A stretch of DNA of 64,000 nt. Source: Candidatus Harrysmithiimonas galli (lineage in GTDB: Bacteria; Bacillota; Bacilli; CAJFEE01). Shown in pieces: positions 26,433 to 37,396 of this stretch. Both the position numbers and the translations under genes were made by a program. Below the pieces are notes generated by a model, which did not search any database, was not told the DNA's origin, and saw only the letters and a program-made list of their open reading frames with translations. The stretch lies in contig CAJFEE010000011.1 in NCBI GenBank assembly GCA_904373265.1, forward strand, positions 18,383 to 82,382, given 5' to 3'. Position 1 is the stretch's first letter. The number at the start of each line of letters is the position of its first letter.

Positions 26433-27482
26433 ATGCCTGATAAAAATATATTTAAAAAGTATTTCATGCATCATAGAAATGTATTTTTTCAAATTGGGAT
26501 CTTTATTTTTTCCTGTATTTTGGTTTGTCTTGCGATTGGAATCTCTATTCGATTTGGTGCAAGCAATCTAACCTATCAACAAATTTGGGATGGCGTTTTT
26601 CATTATGATGGAGAGAATTTTGAACATGTCATTTTACATGAATTAAGATTCCCGCGCGCAATCGCAGCATTACTGGTTGGGGCTGCACTTGGTGTAGCTG
26701 GTGCAATTATGCAAGGAATCACACGCAATGCATTGGCCTCACCTTCCATTATGGGCATAACAGCTGGTGCATCCTTCTTTGTTGCAATTGCCTATGCCAT
26801 ACAAGATCAACCTTCATTTTATCAACTGATTGCTGCCTCCTTTGTTGGAGCAGGACTTAGCACAGCACTTGTATTTGGCTTAACGGCTGTAAGTCGTGGG
26901 GGAATTTCACCAATAAAGCTTGCGTTGGCAGGAGCTGCAATGACTGCCTTACTCAATTCACTATCCACTGCAATTGGATTAAAATTTGATATTGCAAAGG
27001 ATATAAGCTATTGGTATGCAGGCGGACTCCACACAATTCAACCCATGCATATTCAAATTGCTTTTCCATTTGTTATTATAGGAATTATTCTTGCCATCAT
27101 TCTTTCACGTTCCATTTCAGTTTTGAACTTAGGAGAAGATGTCGCAAAAGGCTTGGGTCAACGTACCAACCGAATTCGAGTGTTATGCACAATTGCCGTA
27201 CTTTTACTTACGGGGGCTGCGGTTTCAATTGCCGGAATGATCGGATTTGTTGAACTTGTGGTTCCACATATTGTCCGTGCACTTGTTGGAGTTGATTATC
27301 GTTGGATCATTCCAATGTCTGCTGTTTTTGGGGGCACGCTTTTATTGTTTGCAGATATTGTAGCACGTGTTGTGAATCGTCCTTTTGAGACTCCTGTTGG
27401 TGCAATCACTGCATTAATTGGTGTACCATTCTTTTTATATTTCGCACGAAAAGATGGGAGAAGTTTATCATGCAAGGATTAA
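26433..27482 (+). CDS. FecCD-family iron-siderophore permease
   Basis: LRFPRAIAALLVGAALGVAGAIMQGITRNALASP, GMIGFVELVVPHIVRALVG. Confidence 0.95.
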   Translation: MPDKNIFKKYFMHHRNVFFQIGIFIFSCILVCLAIGISIRFGASNLTYQQIWDGVFHYDGENFEHVILHELRFPRAIAALLVGAALGVAGAIMQGITRNALASPSIMGITAGASFFVAIAYAIQDQPSFYQLIAASFVGAGLSTALVFGLTAVSRGGISPIKLALAGAAMTALLNSLSTAIGLKFDIAKDISYWYAGGLHTIQPMHIQIAFPFVIIGIILAIILSRSISVLNLGEDVAKGLGQRTNRIRVLCTIAVLLLTGAAVSIAGMIGFVELVVPHIVRALVGVDYRWIIPMSAVFGGTLLLFADIVARVVNRPFETPVGAITALIGVPFFLYFARKDGRSLSCKD

Positions 27483-28492
27483 GAAAAGAGCGGATTCGCT
27501 TTTCCATCTATATTTTAGGATCCATTATGCTTATCATCATAGGTATCCTTATCAGTATCCATACAGGTTACTTAGATATCCCTATTTCCAGAATGATTGC
27601 TACATTTTTAGGAAAAGGTACCTCTGCAGATATACTGACCATTTTTGAATTTCGCTTACCACGCATTGTAATCGCTCTTTTGGTCGGAATGGGCATTGCC
27701 ATATCAGGAACAATCTTACAAAGCATTTCTAAAAATCCGCTGGCAGATCCAGGTGTACTTGGAATCAATGCTGGTGCGGGATTTGCGATTGTCACTTATA
27801 CATTCTTCATTCAAGGACTGATTTTTGCAGGCAGCCCACTCTCTGTTTTTGTAATGCCACTGATTGCATTACTTGGTGCACTTTTCGCTGCTGGAATCAT
27901 TTATTTGCTGGCATGGAGAAAAGGAAGCCTGTCTCCTACACGTATGTTACTCGTTGGAATTGGTGTAAATGCAGCATTTGGCGCTGCAATTACAGTAATT
28001 CAATTAAAAATGGAACCAACCGATTTCATGAAGACCGTCGTTTGGCTTTCAAGATCGATATGGAGTTCTTCTTGGACAATGATTTTTGCGTTGCTTCCTT
28101 GGCTTCTTCTTTTTATTCCGCTGGCTTTTTATAAGTCTCGTGTACTTGATATTCTTTCACTTAATGAAATAACCGCAATTGGCGTTGGCATTTCTTTAAA
28201 TAAAGAAAGAAGAAATTTATTGCTGATTGCAGTACTGCTCGCAGGAGCTTGTGTAGCTGTCGGTGGGGGAATTACATTTTTAGGACTAGTCGCACCACAT
28301 ATTGCACGCCGCCTGGTTGGTTCTTGGCATCAGCGTATTCTGCCGCTTAGTGCATGTATTGGCGCCCTGCTTGTTTTATTTGCAGATATTCTTGGCCGTA
28401 TTGTGATGTCTCCAGCAGAGCTGCCAGTTGGAATTATTTTATCCATGATTGGAGCACCGTATTTTATTTATTTGCTACTAAAAACAAAATAA
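27470..28492 (+). CDS. FecCD-family iron-siderophore permease
   Basis: FRLPRIVIALLVGMGIAISGTILQSISKNPLADPGVLGINAGAG. Confidence 0.95.
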   Translation: MQGLRKERIRFSIYILGSIMLIIIGILISIHTGYLDIPISRMIATFLGKGTSADILTIFEFRLPRIVIALLVGMGIAISGTILQSISKNPLADPGVLGINAGAGFAIVTYTFFIQGLIFAGSPLSVFVMPLIALLGALFAAGIIYLLAWRKGSLSPTRMLLVGIGVNAAFGAAITVIQLKMEPTDFMKTVVWLSRSIWSSSWTMIFALLPWLLLFIPLAFYKSRVLDILSLNEITAIGVGISLNKERRNLLLIAVLLAGACVAVGGGITFLGLVAPHIARRLVGSWHQRILPLSACIGALLVLFADILGRIVMSPAELPVGIILSMIGAPYFIYLLLKTK

Positions 28493-28532
28493 CCAAACAA
28501 CGAGACAGTTGAAAAACATAAATAGACTGATG

Positions 28533-28581
28533 AAAAATCACATGGATCAATCACTTTTCAGATCTGATATCATGTGATTTT
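28533..28581 (+). terminator. Terminator downstream of the siderophore permease genes
   Basis: AAAAATCACATG ... CATGTGATTTT. Confidence 0.6.
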
Positions 28582-28855
28582 CCTCCGTTGATATCTATAT
28601 TTCAATCTGCTTTTTGAATCATCAATAAAAATCATATATTCTATCTTCTTCTTTTTTGGGGCAAGTATCATACATAAAACAAGACCAAATGAACATAAAC
28701 ATAATAGATTTCATAGATTATGAAAATCATGCACGAATTCTGCTCAGCTCTTTTTCTTATAGGTGTTATGCCAACATAAAAGCAAAAAAATAATTTGAAC
28801 CAAGCAAAATAATTTGACACGATCTTCTGTACTTTTATCCCTGTTTACCAGAAAC

Positions 28856-29512
28856 TCAAAGAAACATCATCCAAAACGATTGCAGGAAATTCATTACAGC
28901 CGGTACAACAAAATGAAAAAATGGGTCAAAAGTGACTGCACGCGCCGGATCAAAAATCATACAGAACAACAGAACCAAAAACACATAAAAATAATATTTC
29001 TCCACCTTTTGACGCGCGCTGATTGGCATATAACTCTCCACAATTCGGTACCCATCAAGTGGTGGAATCGGCAATAAATTAAACAAAAACAAAACGACAT
29101 TAATTTGAATAAACACTGCCAAAAAATCGCTCAGTGTAGCAAAATAACCTGTCGCTGCTGAGCTAACCCCAATCTGAATCAAAATATAAAATAAAACCCC
29201 GACTGCTGCCAAAAGAAAATTGCTGAGCGGACCAGCAAGACTAACCAATACATTTCCGAACCTACCATATTTTAAACGGTTTACATTGACTGGAACTGGC
29301 TTTGCCCAACCAAACCCCATAAAAACCAGGGCGAGTGTTCCAATCGGATCTAAATGCGCCAACGGATTCAATGTTAGTCGTCCCATTGCTGCCGCAGTAT
29401 GATCGCCAAGCGCATAAGCAGAATATGCATGCGCAAGCTCATGAATTGTAAAGGCAATTAAAAGTGTAATAATCAAAAAAACAAGATATTCAAAAGAGCC
29501 AGTGCCAAACAT
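28856..29512 (-). CDS. Site-2 protease family membrane metalloprotease (M50)
   Basis: HELAHAY (HExxH), NLLPIPPLDG. Confidence 0.93.
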   Translation of the reverse strand: MFGTGSFEYLVFLIITLLIAFTIHELAHAYSAYALGDHTAAAMGRLTLNPLAHLDPIGTLALVFMGFGWAKPVPVNVNRLKYGRFGNVLVSLAGPLSNFLLAAVGVLFYILIQIGVSSAATGYFATLSDFLAVFIQINVVLFLFNLLPIPPLDGYRIVESYMPISARQKVEKYYFYVFLVLLFCMIFDPARAVTFDPFFHFVVPAVMNFLQSFWMMFL

Positions 29513-30383
29513 TTCTTACTCCCTTCCATATGCTATTTTATATAAAATATGATATAATGATTCTAGCTTTTTACAAGTAAGATATCTTTACCACTTTTCA
29601 TTGAAACAAACATAGCCCACCCATTTCACAATCAAAATGATGACAAGACGAGTCAAAATCTCCAAGTGAACCGACTTAAAAATCTTATTAGAATCCATTT
29701 CTTCTGTTCATTTTCGCAGCAATTGAAAAATTTCCTGCAAAATAATCAAAACGATTTCATTGATCTAGATCAAACAAAATACCATATATGACCACCAAAC
29801 CGATTGTAGATCACACCGAAGAACAAAAACAATAAAATGCAAAAAAAAGTAACCGACACCATAACAAAAAACGATTGGAGCATGAAAAGATAAAATCATC
29901 GTCTTTTTTGAAGATATCACAAAGAGAAATAAGCTATTTTTTGATCCATTGTTCCATCAAAATCCTTATGTACAATCCAACTCTTTTCATAGCGCCTTTC
30001 TTTTATAACTTCTATCTCCCAAGCAAATCAAAAAACAATAGAAACTCAAGCCCATTTCACGACTGATGATAAAACCATATCCCCATAGTTTTTGTGCTTA
30101 GCTAACCTTAGGTCGAATAAAAATTTAAAATGACACCTTTAACAGTCAAACCACTTTCAGCACTCTAAAGACCATACAAACCTCCTTTGCAATATATGTT
30201 CTTGAAGTAGGTTTGAACTTTGAGCACATCAACAAAATAGACCAAAAAGAAGCCTTCAAAAATGATTCTATTGCACTTTAGATAGAAATATCAAAAAATT
30301 ATATAATTTTTACAAACAGAACTTACACAAAATAAATCCGCTTTTTCACTATTAATGTTCAAATCACTTTCCAATCTCTTATT

Positions 30384-31688
30384 TCAATCTCTCATTTCTC
30401 GCAAATAGGCAATATAAGTCTCAATTTGTGGATCACCTGCTGCTCGCTGCAGTATGAAATCTTCAGGATAAAATAATTTAATATCTGTATACGTCTCTGT
30501 TAAAAACTGAACAAATTTAGATAATGCTTCAATTTCTGTATATGTATTGGTTCCAGTTTTAATATAGATATTTGTATCATTCAATATATTGCTTGGCAAA
30601 ACGGTATACGGACGATTCGAACTTTCGTCTATATCTAAATAGTAGGACGGATCAATATCTAAACGGCACAACAAAGCCGATAACTCATCATAAACAAAAG
30701 CATTTTCCTTTGTTACTCTGGAATAGTCAACATATTGAAACAACTTCCGATTTACAAAACGGTCACATAAGTCTTTTAGAATATCATCTGGCTCATCCAA
30801 CCACAACACAAAGCAACTGCCAAGCATATATTCATCCAATCGCAAATAATCCGCCAATGTAACTGTTCCTGCCAAAAACGGCTCCATAAATGAGGGTAAA
30901 TAGGCAAACGAGTAATCTGGATTTGCATACAGATATTTTGCTCGCTGAAAAATTTTACTTAACACAATTTCTGCACTTCTAGTAACTGGGTGAAAATAAA
31001 TTTGAATATACATCTGATAACGGCTCATTAAGTAGTCCTCAATGGCATGCAAGCCTGATTTTTTAAAGGCAAGCCCGTCCTTTTTTCGCTGCATGACACG
31101 CAAAATCCGATCCAAATCAAAATTGCCATAACTCACACCTGAAAAATATGCATCCCGCAGCAAATAATCCATACGATCAGCATCAATTTGGCTGGAAATT
31201 AGACTGACAATAATCGGATTTTGATACGTTTTGGAAATAACATCCGCCACATGTTGTGGCAAGTCTGAATAAAACTGTGTTAAGCAACTATGAATTTCGG
31301 TATTTCCCAATAAAATCTGCTTGGTAAATTCCTCGTGCCTTAAATGAAAAACTTTTTCAAAAGAATGCGAGAAAGGTCCATGCCCCAAATCATGCAAAAG
31401 TGCTGAACAAAGGGCAACCAGTCGTTCCTTTTCATCCAGATCTTTATTCCATTTCTCATCAACAATTCTTCGAACAATTTCATACACACCAAGAGAATGT
31501 GAAAAACGACTATGCTCAGCACCGTGAAAAGTGAAATAGGTTGTCCCCAGTTGACGAATGCGCCGAAGTCTCTGAAATTCTTTGGTTTGAATCAATTCCC
31601 AAATGAGTCGATCATATACATGAATCTGCCCATGAATCGGATCTTTAAACACTTTCACTTCCCCTAGCGCACCATTTTGTTTTTGCAT
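30384..31688 (-). CDS. HD-domain phosphohydrolase (YwfO-like)
   Basis: FKDPIHGQIHV, FSHSLGV, ALLHDLGHGPFSHSFE. Confidence 0.93.
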   Translation of the reverse strand: MQKQNGALGEVKVFKDPIHGQIHVYDRLIWELIQTKEFQRLRRIRQLGTTYFTFHGAEHSRFSHSLGVYEIVRRIVDEKWNKDLDEKERLVALCSALLHDLGHGPFSHSFEKVFHLRHEEFTKQILLGNTEIHSCLTQFYSDLPQHVADVISKTYQNPIIVSLISSQIDADRMDYLLRDAYFSGVSYGNFDLDRILRVMQRKKDGLAFKKSGLHAIEDYLMSRYQMYIQIYFHPVTRSAEIVLSKIFQRAKYLYANPDYSFAYLPSFMEPFLAGTVTLADYLRLDEYMLGSCFVLWLDEPDDILKDLCDRFVNRKLFQYVDYSRVTKENAFVYDELSALLCRLDIDPSYYLDIDESSNRPYTVLPSNILNDTNIYIKTGTNTYTEIEALSKFVQFLTETYTDIKLFYPEDFILQRAAGDPQIETYIAYLREMRD

Positions 31689-31831
31689 GCCATTTCACAT
31701 CCCTTAGATCAAATCTTTTCTAAACATAAGCAAAAGTAAGCACATTCAAAGACAAACTGTTCCATTCATTTTTCTTAATTATAACGCAAATATACAAGTA
31801 CCGAAAATAAAATATCCCAAAAATTGCAAAA

Positions 31832-31847
31832 AGCAGGATAAACCTGC
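31832..31847 (-). terminator. Hairpin with T-run on the minus strand
   Basis: GCAGG-TTTAT-CCTGC-TTTTTGC (reverse complement). Confidence 0.5.
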
Positions 31848-31981
31848 AATGATTTGAATCAACCCTACGATTTCTTAGCAAAGGAATTTGAAATTTATAG
31901 AAAACAAAATTTACAGAGCTTTTATTTTCCATTTCAAGCCAATCACTTACATTTCCCTTTGCCAAATCAGGAAACCAAAAA

Positions 31982-32022
31982 AAATAGGAAATGCCACAAA
32001 AAGAGTGCAAAATTTCCTATTT
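31982..32022 (-). terminator. Terminator, probably for the DUF1450 gene
   Basis: 11-bp stem AAATAGGAAAT/ATTTCCTATTT followed by TTTTT on the minus strand. Confidence 0.65.
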
Positions 32023-32310
32023 CAAGCCAAGCATTACAATAACTAGAAGCAAACCCATACACCCAATTGTTTTATATTTTTCATCTACTGCTGTACCATA
32101 GATGAATATAGAGGCTGCCAAAATTGTGCCTTTAAGTAACCATACACTTCCTTTTATTTAAGAACCGTAAGCCATTTTTCCTATCATTTCCAATTCAAAC
32201 ACAAACAAAAAATTTTAAATCCTGCTCTTTGTATGGTAAATTTCTATCTCTAATTGGCTACCAAATGAATTTTCCAATAAAACCTCTCGGACCTAAACTA
32301 TGGAGATTCT

Positions 32311-32535
32311 CTAACGATGACAGCGTGGTTTAACCTTTTCAATCAGTTCATCCTCTGTTCTGGCCGAAATGATACGATTATTGACAAACACAAACGGCTT
32401 TTTTCGTCCAGGTCCACAGTATGATTGGCAACCTTCTAAAATTGTTGCATTCGGATCAATTTTTTTCAACTTTTCAATCAAACTTTTCCGATTGACTGCC
32501 TGACAATCTGGACAAATCCGAAACTCATTTTTCAT
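32311..32535 (-). CDS. DUF1450 (YuzB-like) small protein
   Basis: CPDC ... [20 protein letters not shown] cysteine pattern. Confidence 0.75.
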   Translation of the reverse strand: MKNEFRICPDCQAVNRKSLIEKLKKIDPNATILEGCQSYCGPGRKKPFVFVNNRIISARTEDELIEKVKPRCHR

Positions 32536-32824
32536 TATTATGCACCTTCAATCTTCAAATCATACTTCCTCCTTAACATCAGTCCAGCGATCTTATTTTT
32601 CGGAAAAAAGTTCTCATTTCTTTTAAAAATACCCAGTAAAATCTCTATATATTTTACCCATTTCTGGGTCGGAAATCAATTGAAGCCAAGATAAATTTAA
32701 TAAACTACTACACTTTTAGTTCCCAGAGGTATATCTATTCAAAATTTGGTTAAAGATAGGTTTAAACACCCTGCTATTATTAAACAAAATCACAGAACAA
32801 AAAAGAATAGAAAGGAAGATCACA

Positions 32825-33613
32825 ATGGATGTAAAAACAAGACAGGACGCTTGGACACATGAAAATGATGTGCTTCTTGCAGAAACTGTACTCAGACATG
32901 TTCGAGAAGGAAGTACACAACTAAATGCTTTTGAAGAAGTGGGAGATTTATTAAATCGAACCTCTGCTGCATGTGGATTTCGATGGAATGCTGTCATTCG
33001 GCATAAATACGAGCATGCTTTACAATTGGCAAAAAAATACCGGAAAGAAAAAAAACGAGCAGAAAGTCAAATGAAAAGCGGAAAAGAAAGAAAAAATCTC
33101 TTGTATACGCCCCCAATGGCGCAATTGAAAGAACCTATCGAGCAGGTTTTCCACAATGAAATGCAAACAGAAGAAAAATCTCAAGATCCAATTATCTTAC
33201 CGTCTGCTGAGATATTCGTTACAAATGATGAAAAAATAGAGGAAAATCATAAAACAGGTGTACCAACCCAACCACAAGGCATGTATATTCCTGAAGGGAA
33301 AAAGTTGGAAATTGGAGATGTTATTGCCTTTTTGATGAATATTAAGCAGCAAACTTCTCAAAGTTCATTTATAGAATATGAGAACATGCGACTAAAAAAA
33401 GAAATTCACAGTCTACAAGCTAAAATTCAAGGACTTGAGACACAGATTAAGAAACTCGAATCTGAAGCAAACACAATGCACGAAGATTACGATACTGTCA
33501 TGAAAATTTTAAATCGAGCAAGAAAGCTGGTATTATTTGATGAGGAAGACAGTGGCTCAGTCCCAACCTTTAAAATGGACAAAAACGGAAATTTAGAAAA
33601 AGTTGCAGACTAA
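32825..33613 (+). CDS. rsfA: RsfA-like Myb/SANT-domain prespore transcription factor
   Basis: TRQDAWTHENDVLLAETVLRHVREGSTQLNAFEEVGDLLNRTSAACGFRWNAVIR; C-terminal coiled coil; same neighbourhood as in Bacillus. Confidence 0.88.
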   Translation: MDVKTRQDAWTHENDVLLAETVLRHVREGSTQLNAFEEVGDLLNRTSAACGFRWNAVIRHKYEHALQLAKKYRKEKKRAESQMKSGKERKNLLYTPPMAQLKEPIEQVFHNEMQTEEKSQDPIILPSAEIFVTNDEKIEENHKTGVPTQPQGMYIPEGKKLEIGDVIAFLMNIKQQTSQSSFIEYENMRLKKEIHSLQAKIQGLETQIKKLESEANTMHEDYDTVMKILNRARKLVLFDEEDSGSVPTFKMDKNGNLEKVAD

Positions 33614-33738
33614 TCCATACGTAATTTTAAACAATGGAAATAAAAAATCTAGTGAAATGATAGTCAGCAAGCAATGCATAACAAATTGACTGATCGCTCT
33701 TTGATATTGAGACTGGACAAAATAAGAAAAATATAATA

Positions 33739-33787
33739 AAAAAATCCAATATCAATCTATCTAAACTCCGATTGATATTGGATTTTT
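33739..33787 (+). terminator. Terminator downstream of rsfA
   Basis: AAAAATCCAATATCAAT ... ATTGATATTGGATTTTT, about 17-bp perfect stem with T-run. Confidence 0.85.
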
Positions 33788-33819
33788 CTATAGTCATCTA
33801 AGAAAATCAATCTCATTTG

Positions 33820-34030
33820 GGAGATTTTCGTTAAGTGTATCGCCATAAAAGCAAACCCTAATTCATTTTTTGCCTCCTTTGTACCCTAGATTGAAAGTCA
33901 AATTAGCTTTCAGGAATCCAAAAACCAGTTCTACATCTATTTTTCTTTTGTTTGTATATTTCCAGTTTTTTCATTTGAAAACCGTTTCATCATTTGATTT
34001 TTCAAGCAGTCTCAAGTGAAATTATTTTAG
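33820..34030 (-). pseudogene. Decayed IS1182-like transposase C-terminal fragment
   Basis: Minus strand: KYTNKRKIDVELVFGFLKANLTFNLGYKGGKK* then, shifted, NELGFAFMAIHLTKI; the KRKIDVE.VFGFLKAN..F hallmark. Confidence 0.75.
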
Positions 34031-34367
34031 AATCATTCAACTAAACTATACCGCATTTTTCTTTAACTGAATAAGAAAAACAGGATACACATTTATCCAT
34101 TTTGAAATCCTTTTACCTGCCCATTCAGCCAAATGATGCGCCAGACCAGATAACAGTTCACTCATTTCCTCCTTGACAGTTGTCCACTATCCTGCTATTT
34201 TTCTAAACATGTGGCGATTACAAATCCCAAGCCAAAACGAGCGATAAGGACTTTCATATACACCTTGTTTTCCTACCTTTTGTTATAGGGTATTCTCTCG
34301 CTGATCTCTATGAAAAAGCAAACACAAATTTTCTGCTGCTTCAGATTTGTGTAATGCCTCTTATCAC

Positions 34368-35339
34368 TTACAATGCCTGTGCTGCCGTAATTAATGCCAG
34401 CTTATATACATCATCCGCATTGCAACCGCGAGATAAGTCGTTAACTGGTTTATTTAAACCTTGAAGGATTGGACCAACCGCATCAAAACCACCCAAACGC
34501 TGAGCGATTTTATAGCCAATATTTCCTGCATCCAATGTTGGGAAAACAAAAACATTGGCTTCACCCATTATTTTTCCATCTGGCATTTTTTGTTTCGCCA
34601 CTGATGGAACAATCGCTGCATCAAATTGCAACTCACCTTCTAAAATCAGATCTGGTGCCATTTGCTGCGCCAACTGTGTAGCCTTAACAACCTTCTCAGT
34701 TTCTTCTGACTTTGCTGAACCATTGGTAGAAAAAGAAAGCATTGCAATCTTCGGATCAATGCCAAATTTTTCCGCTGTTTCTGCACAGCCAACTGCAATA
34801 CCAGCCAAATCTTCTGCATTGGGATGAATGGTAATTGCACAATCTCCAAAAATATATCTTGTATCTCCCTTTTCCATAACAAAAACACCAGCAACCTTGC
34901 TTACGCCTGGCTTGGTTTTTATAATCTGTAGTGCTGGACGAACTGTGTCACCCGTTGAATGAATCGCACCACTGACTAGACCATCCGCCTCTTTCATATG
35001 AACAAGCATTGTACCATAATAGTTTTCATCCTTTAATAACTCTTGTGCCTGTTCTTCTGTTGCTTTTCCCTTGCGACATGCTACAAATTCAGCAACCTTC
35101 TCGGAAAAATTTTTATCTGTTGAATGATGTAAAATTTGAATGCCATCCAATGATAAACCTAGAGACTTTGCTTTTGCTTGTAATTTTTCTGCCTCACCAA
35201 TTAAAATTGGAACAACAAGTCCTTCCTTTGCCAATCGGACAACTGCTTCTAAAATACGAATATCTTCCCCTTCTGGAAACACAATTTTTTTATTTTTTCC
35301 TTGTACCTTCTCCTTTAACTCATTAAACAACTTCGACAT
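34368..35339 (-). CDS. pta: Phosphate acetyltransferase
   Basis: VFPEGEDIRILEAV, VSGAIHSTGDTVRPALQIIKTKPGVS. Confidence 0.96.
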   Translation of the reverse strand: MSKLFNELKEKVQGKNKKIVFPEGEDIRILEAVVRLAKEGLVVPILIGEAEKLQAKAKSLGLSLDGIQILHHSTDKNFSEKVAEFVACRKGKATEEQAQELLKDENYYGTMLVHMKEADGLVSGAIHSTGDTVRPALQIIKTKPGVSKVAGVFVMEKGDTRYIFGDCAITIHPNAEDLAGIAVGCAETAEKFGIDPKIAMLSFSTNGSAKSEETEKVVKATQLAQQMAPDLILEGELQFDAAIVPSVAKQKMPDGKIMGEANVFVFPTLDAGNIGYKIAQRLGGFDAVGPILQGLNKPVNDLSRGCNADDVYKLALITAAQAL

Positions 35340-36041
35340 GTTGACTGCTCCTCTCTGTATTTTTCTATATTTTATAATACTTTTATCATACAACTTTTAA
35401 CAAAACTTGAAAAGAATAAGAAGCAAAATAAGCAAGTGATTACATCTGACCTTAAACTACAAAAACAGCCTAACGTAAGAGAGCAGAAATTTTTTGGCAT
35501 ATGTATTTTATAAAACAAAAAGATGCTGAGTTCAAAATAAAAACAATCACTGGAAGAACGTTTTCCCTATTCTAAACTTACCATCTGGTTGCTTTTGTAA
35601 ACAATATCTTCTTAACCTTTATTGCAAGGTTAAAGCTTCTTTTATTGCACCAATTTATGATCATAAACTAAAAGATGAACACCCTAAAGTATACATGTGC
35701 AACAAATAATAAAAACAAATGATACAAAATACATAATGAACAGCTTTAAAAAGATTTGAATGCACGAAAAAATCTGTTTTATTTTAATTTTAAAATATTA
35801 TATTGTTTTATTTCAAGCTAAGAAAGAAAATATTGATGATTCATTAACATACAGTACTTATCAATAATGAAACAAACAAAAAAGTTTATTTTACCATTTA
35901 TAAACAAGCTTCGATATGACCAAAGGAAAATGATACAAAACAGTGTCGCTCCCTTTCATCACATATGCACTTATCTTACTTTATTTTGATTGTAAATTTC
36001 AGAAATGAGTCTCCTCTTTATCATTTTCCATAATGCTATGA

Positions 36042-36461
36042 CTAGAATTCTATCTTTTCTTCAACCCCTAATTGAGAACGGAATTCTGCAGTTGCATTTT
36101 CTAAGTGAAATATTTTCAACTGATATCCTGTCTGTTCATTGTATATTTTTTGCATAGCTGGTGTATGACTTAAAACCATATTCGCAATAGTATCATCTGC
36201 TTCAAATACAGCTTTTCCATAATATCTTAAAAAACCTGTATCTTTCTGAGCGCATAACTCAATATACGGATGATTCTGCATTTGCTTATATACCTCTTTA
36301 AACGAACCAATTCCAAAGTATATTTTATCATTGGATAACATATGAAATGCAATCGGACGACATTTAGGTTTGTTACCATCTACTGTTGTCAAGAAAAAAA
36401 CTGGACATTCTTTCAAATAATTTTCTACCTTTTCAATATTACTCATATATTTTCCCTCCAT
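36042..36461 (-). CDS. Pyridoxamine 5'-phosphate oxidase family protein
   Basis: FFLTTVDGNKPKCRPIAFHML, split-barrel flavin-binding pattern. Confidence 0.85.
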   Translation of the reverse strand: MEGKYMSNIEKVENYLKECPVFFLTTVDGNKPKCRPIAFHMLSNDKIYFGIGSFKEVYKQMQNHPYIELCAQKDTGFLRYYGKAVFEADDTIANMVLSHTPAMQKIYNEQTGYQLKIFHLENATAEFRSQLGVEEKIEF

Positions 36462-36595
36462 TATTGATTACCTGCTGCTTGTCGTATTTTATAATTATTA
36501 CAGTTTAATTATATATCGAATGATTTACATAACAAGTACGATATTTTATAATACCTACTATTTCATTGGATACTGAGGAGAGGAGAGAATAGAAT

Positions 36596-36928
36596 ATGAA
36601 AAAAGATTTATACGGAGCTTGCCCATTTGTTACCACACAGAAAATTTTACAAGGCAAATGGGCAATTCTCATATTACATTATTTGAGTGATGGTCCAGTA
36701 AGATTCAATGCATTACAAAAAATGGTACCCAACATGACACATGCCACATTATCAAAACAATTAAAACAATTAGAAGCATATAACTTGATCATTAGAAAAG
36801 AATATCCACAGATACCTCCGAAAGTGGAATACGATTTGAGTGAAGTTGGAAAAAATTTTTTACCCGTTTTAGATAGTATTAAAGATTTTGGGAATAAATA
36901 CATTGACTATTTACAAACAAGACAGTAA
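36596..36928 (+). CDS. HxlR-family transcriptional regulator
   Basis: CPFVTTQKILQGKWAILILHYLSDGPVRFNALQKMVPNMTHATLSKQLKQLE. Confidence 0.95.
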   Translation: MKKDLYGACPFVTTQKILQGKWAILILHYLSDGPVRFNALQKMVPNMTHATLSKQLKQLEAYNLIIRKEYPQIPPKVEYDLSEVGKNFLPVLDSIKDFGNKYIDYLQTRQ

Positions 36929-37396
36929 TTCAAAATAATCTTTTATTTCATTACTATATTATTGAAAAATAAAAGATGTTTACGTTTTGTTCCTTACCCT
37001 GTCAATCTTTTTGTACCCATATAATCTCACACAAGAGAAATCGTCAGCAGACTTCTGCACATGAAGCAAGGACTATTTTCTTTACGCGCATAATGATTTA
37101 TCATTTTCCCCAAGCAAAACAAGAACAAATTTAAGAAGAGATACAAGATGTCCTATGTCCTCTAAATAAAATCCCCAAAACACCGATAAAATCAGGTTTG
37201 GGGAACATGTAACAACTGATGAAAAGATAATCAGAAATCCTTTTGAGTTTTATGTTCAATCCAAAAAGTCTATCCTTTCTTTACGTTTAAGACTTTTCTT
37301 CCAATATCAAACCGCCAAATCCAAGCAAAACATTCGCACTTCCTCTTGGACATGTTATAATTAGAACGAATTCAATCCATAAGGAGGTTTTTATTT

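Noticed and set aside
31720-32010. ORF with RRVDSNHCRFILL and GGGTTGATTCAAATC, suggesting a tRNA T-arm
   Set aside because: No complete cloverleaf or GGTTCRANNCC T-loop could be built; the ORF is low quality
37172-37202. CCCCAAA...TTTGGGG hairpin before hemQ
   Set aside because: No convincing U-tract on the plus strand and no minus-strand gene for it to terminate
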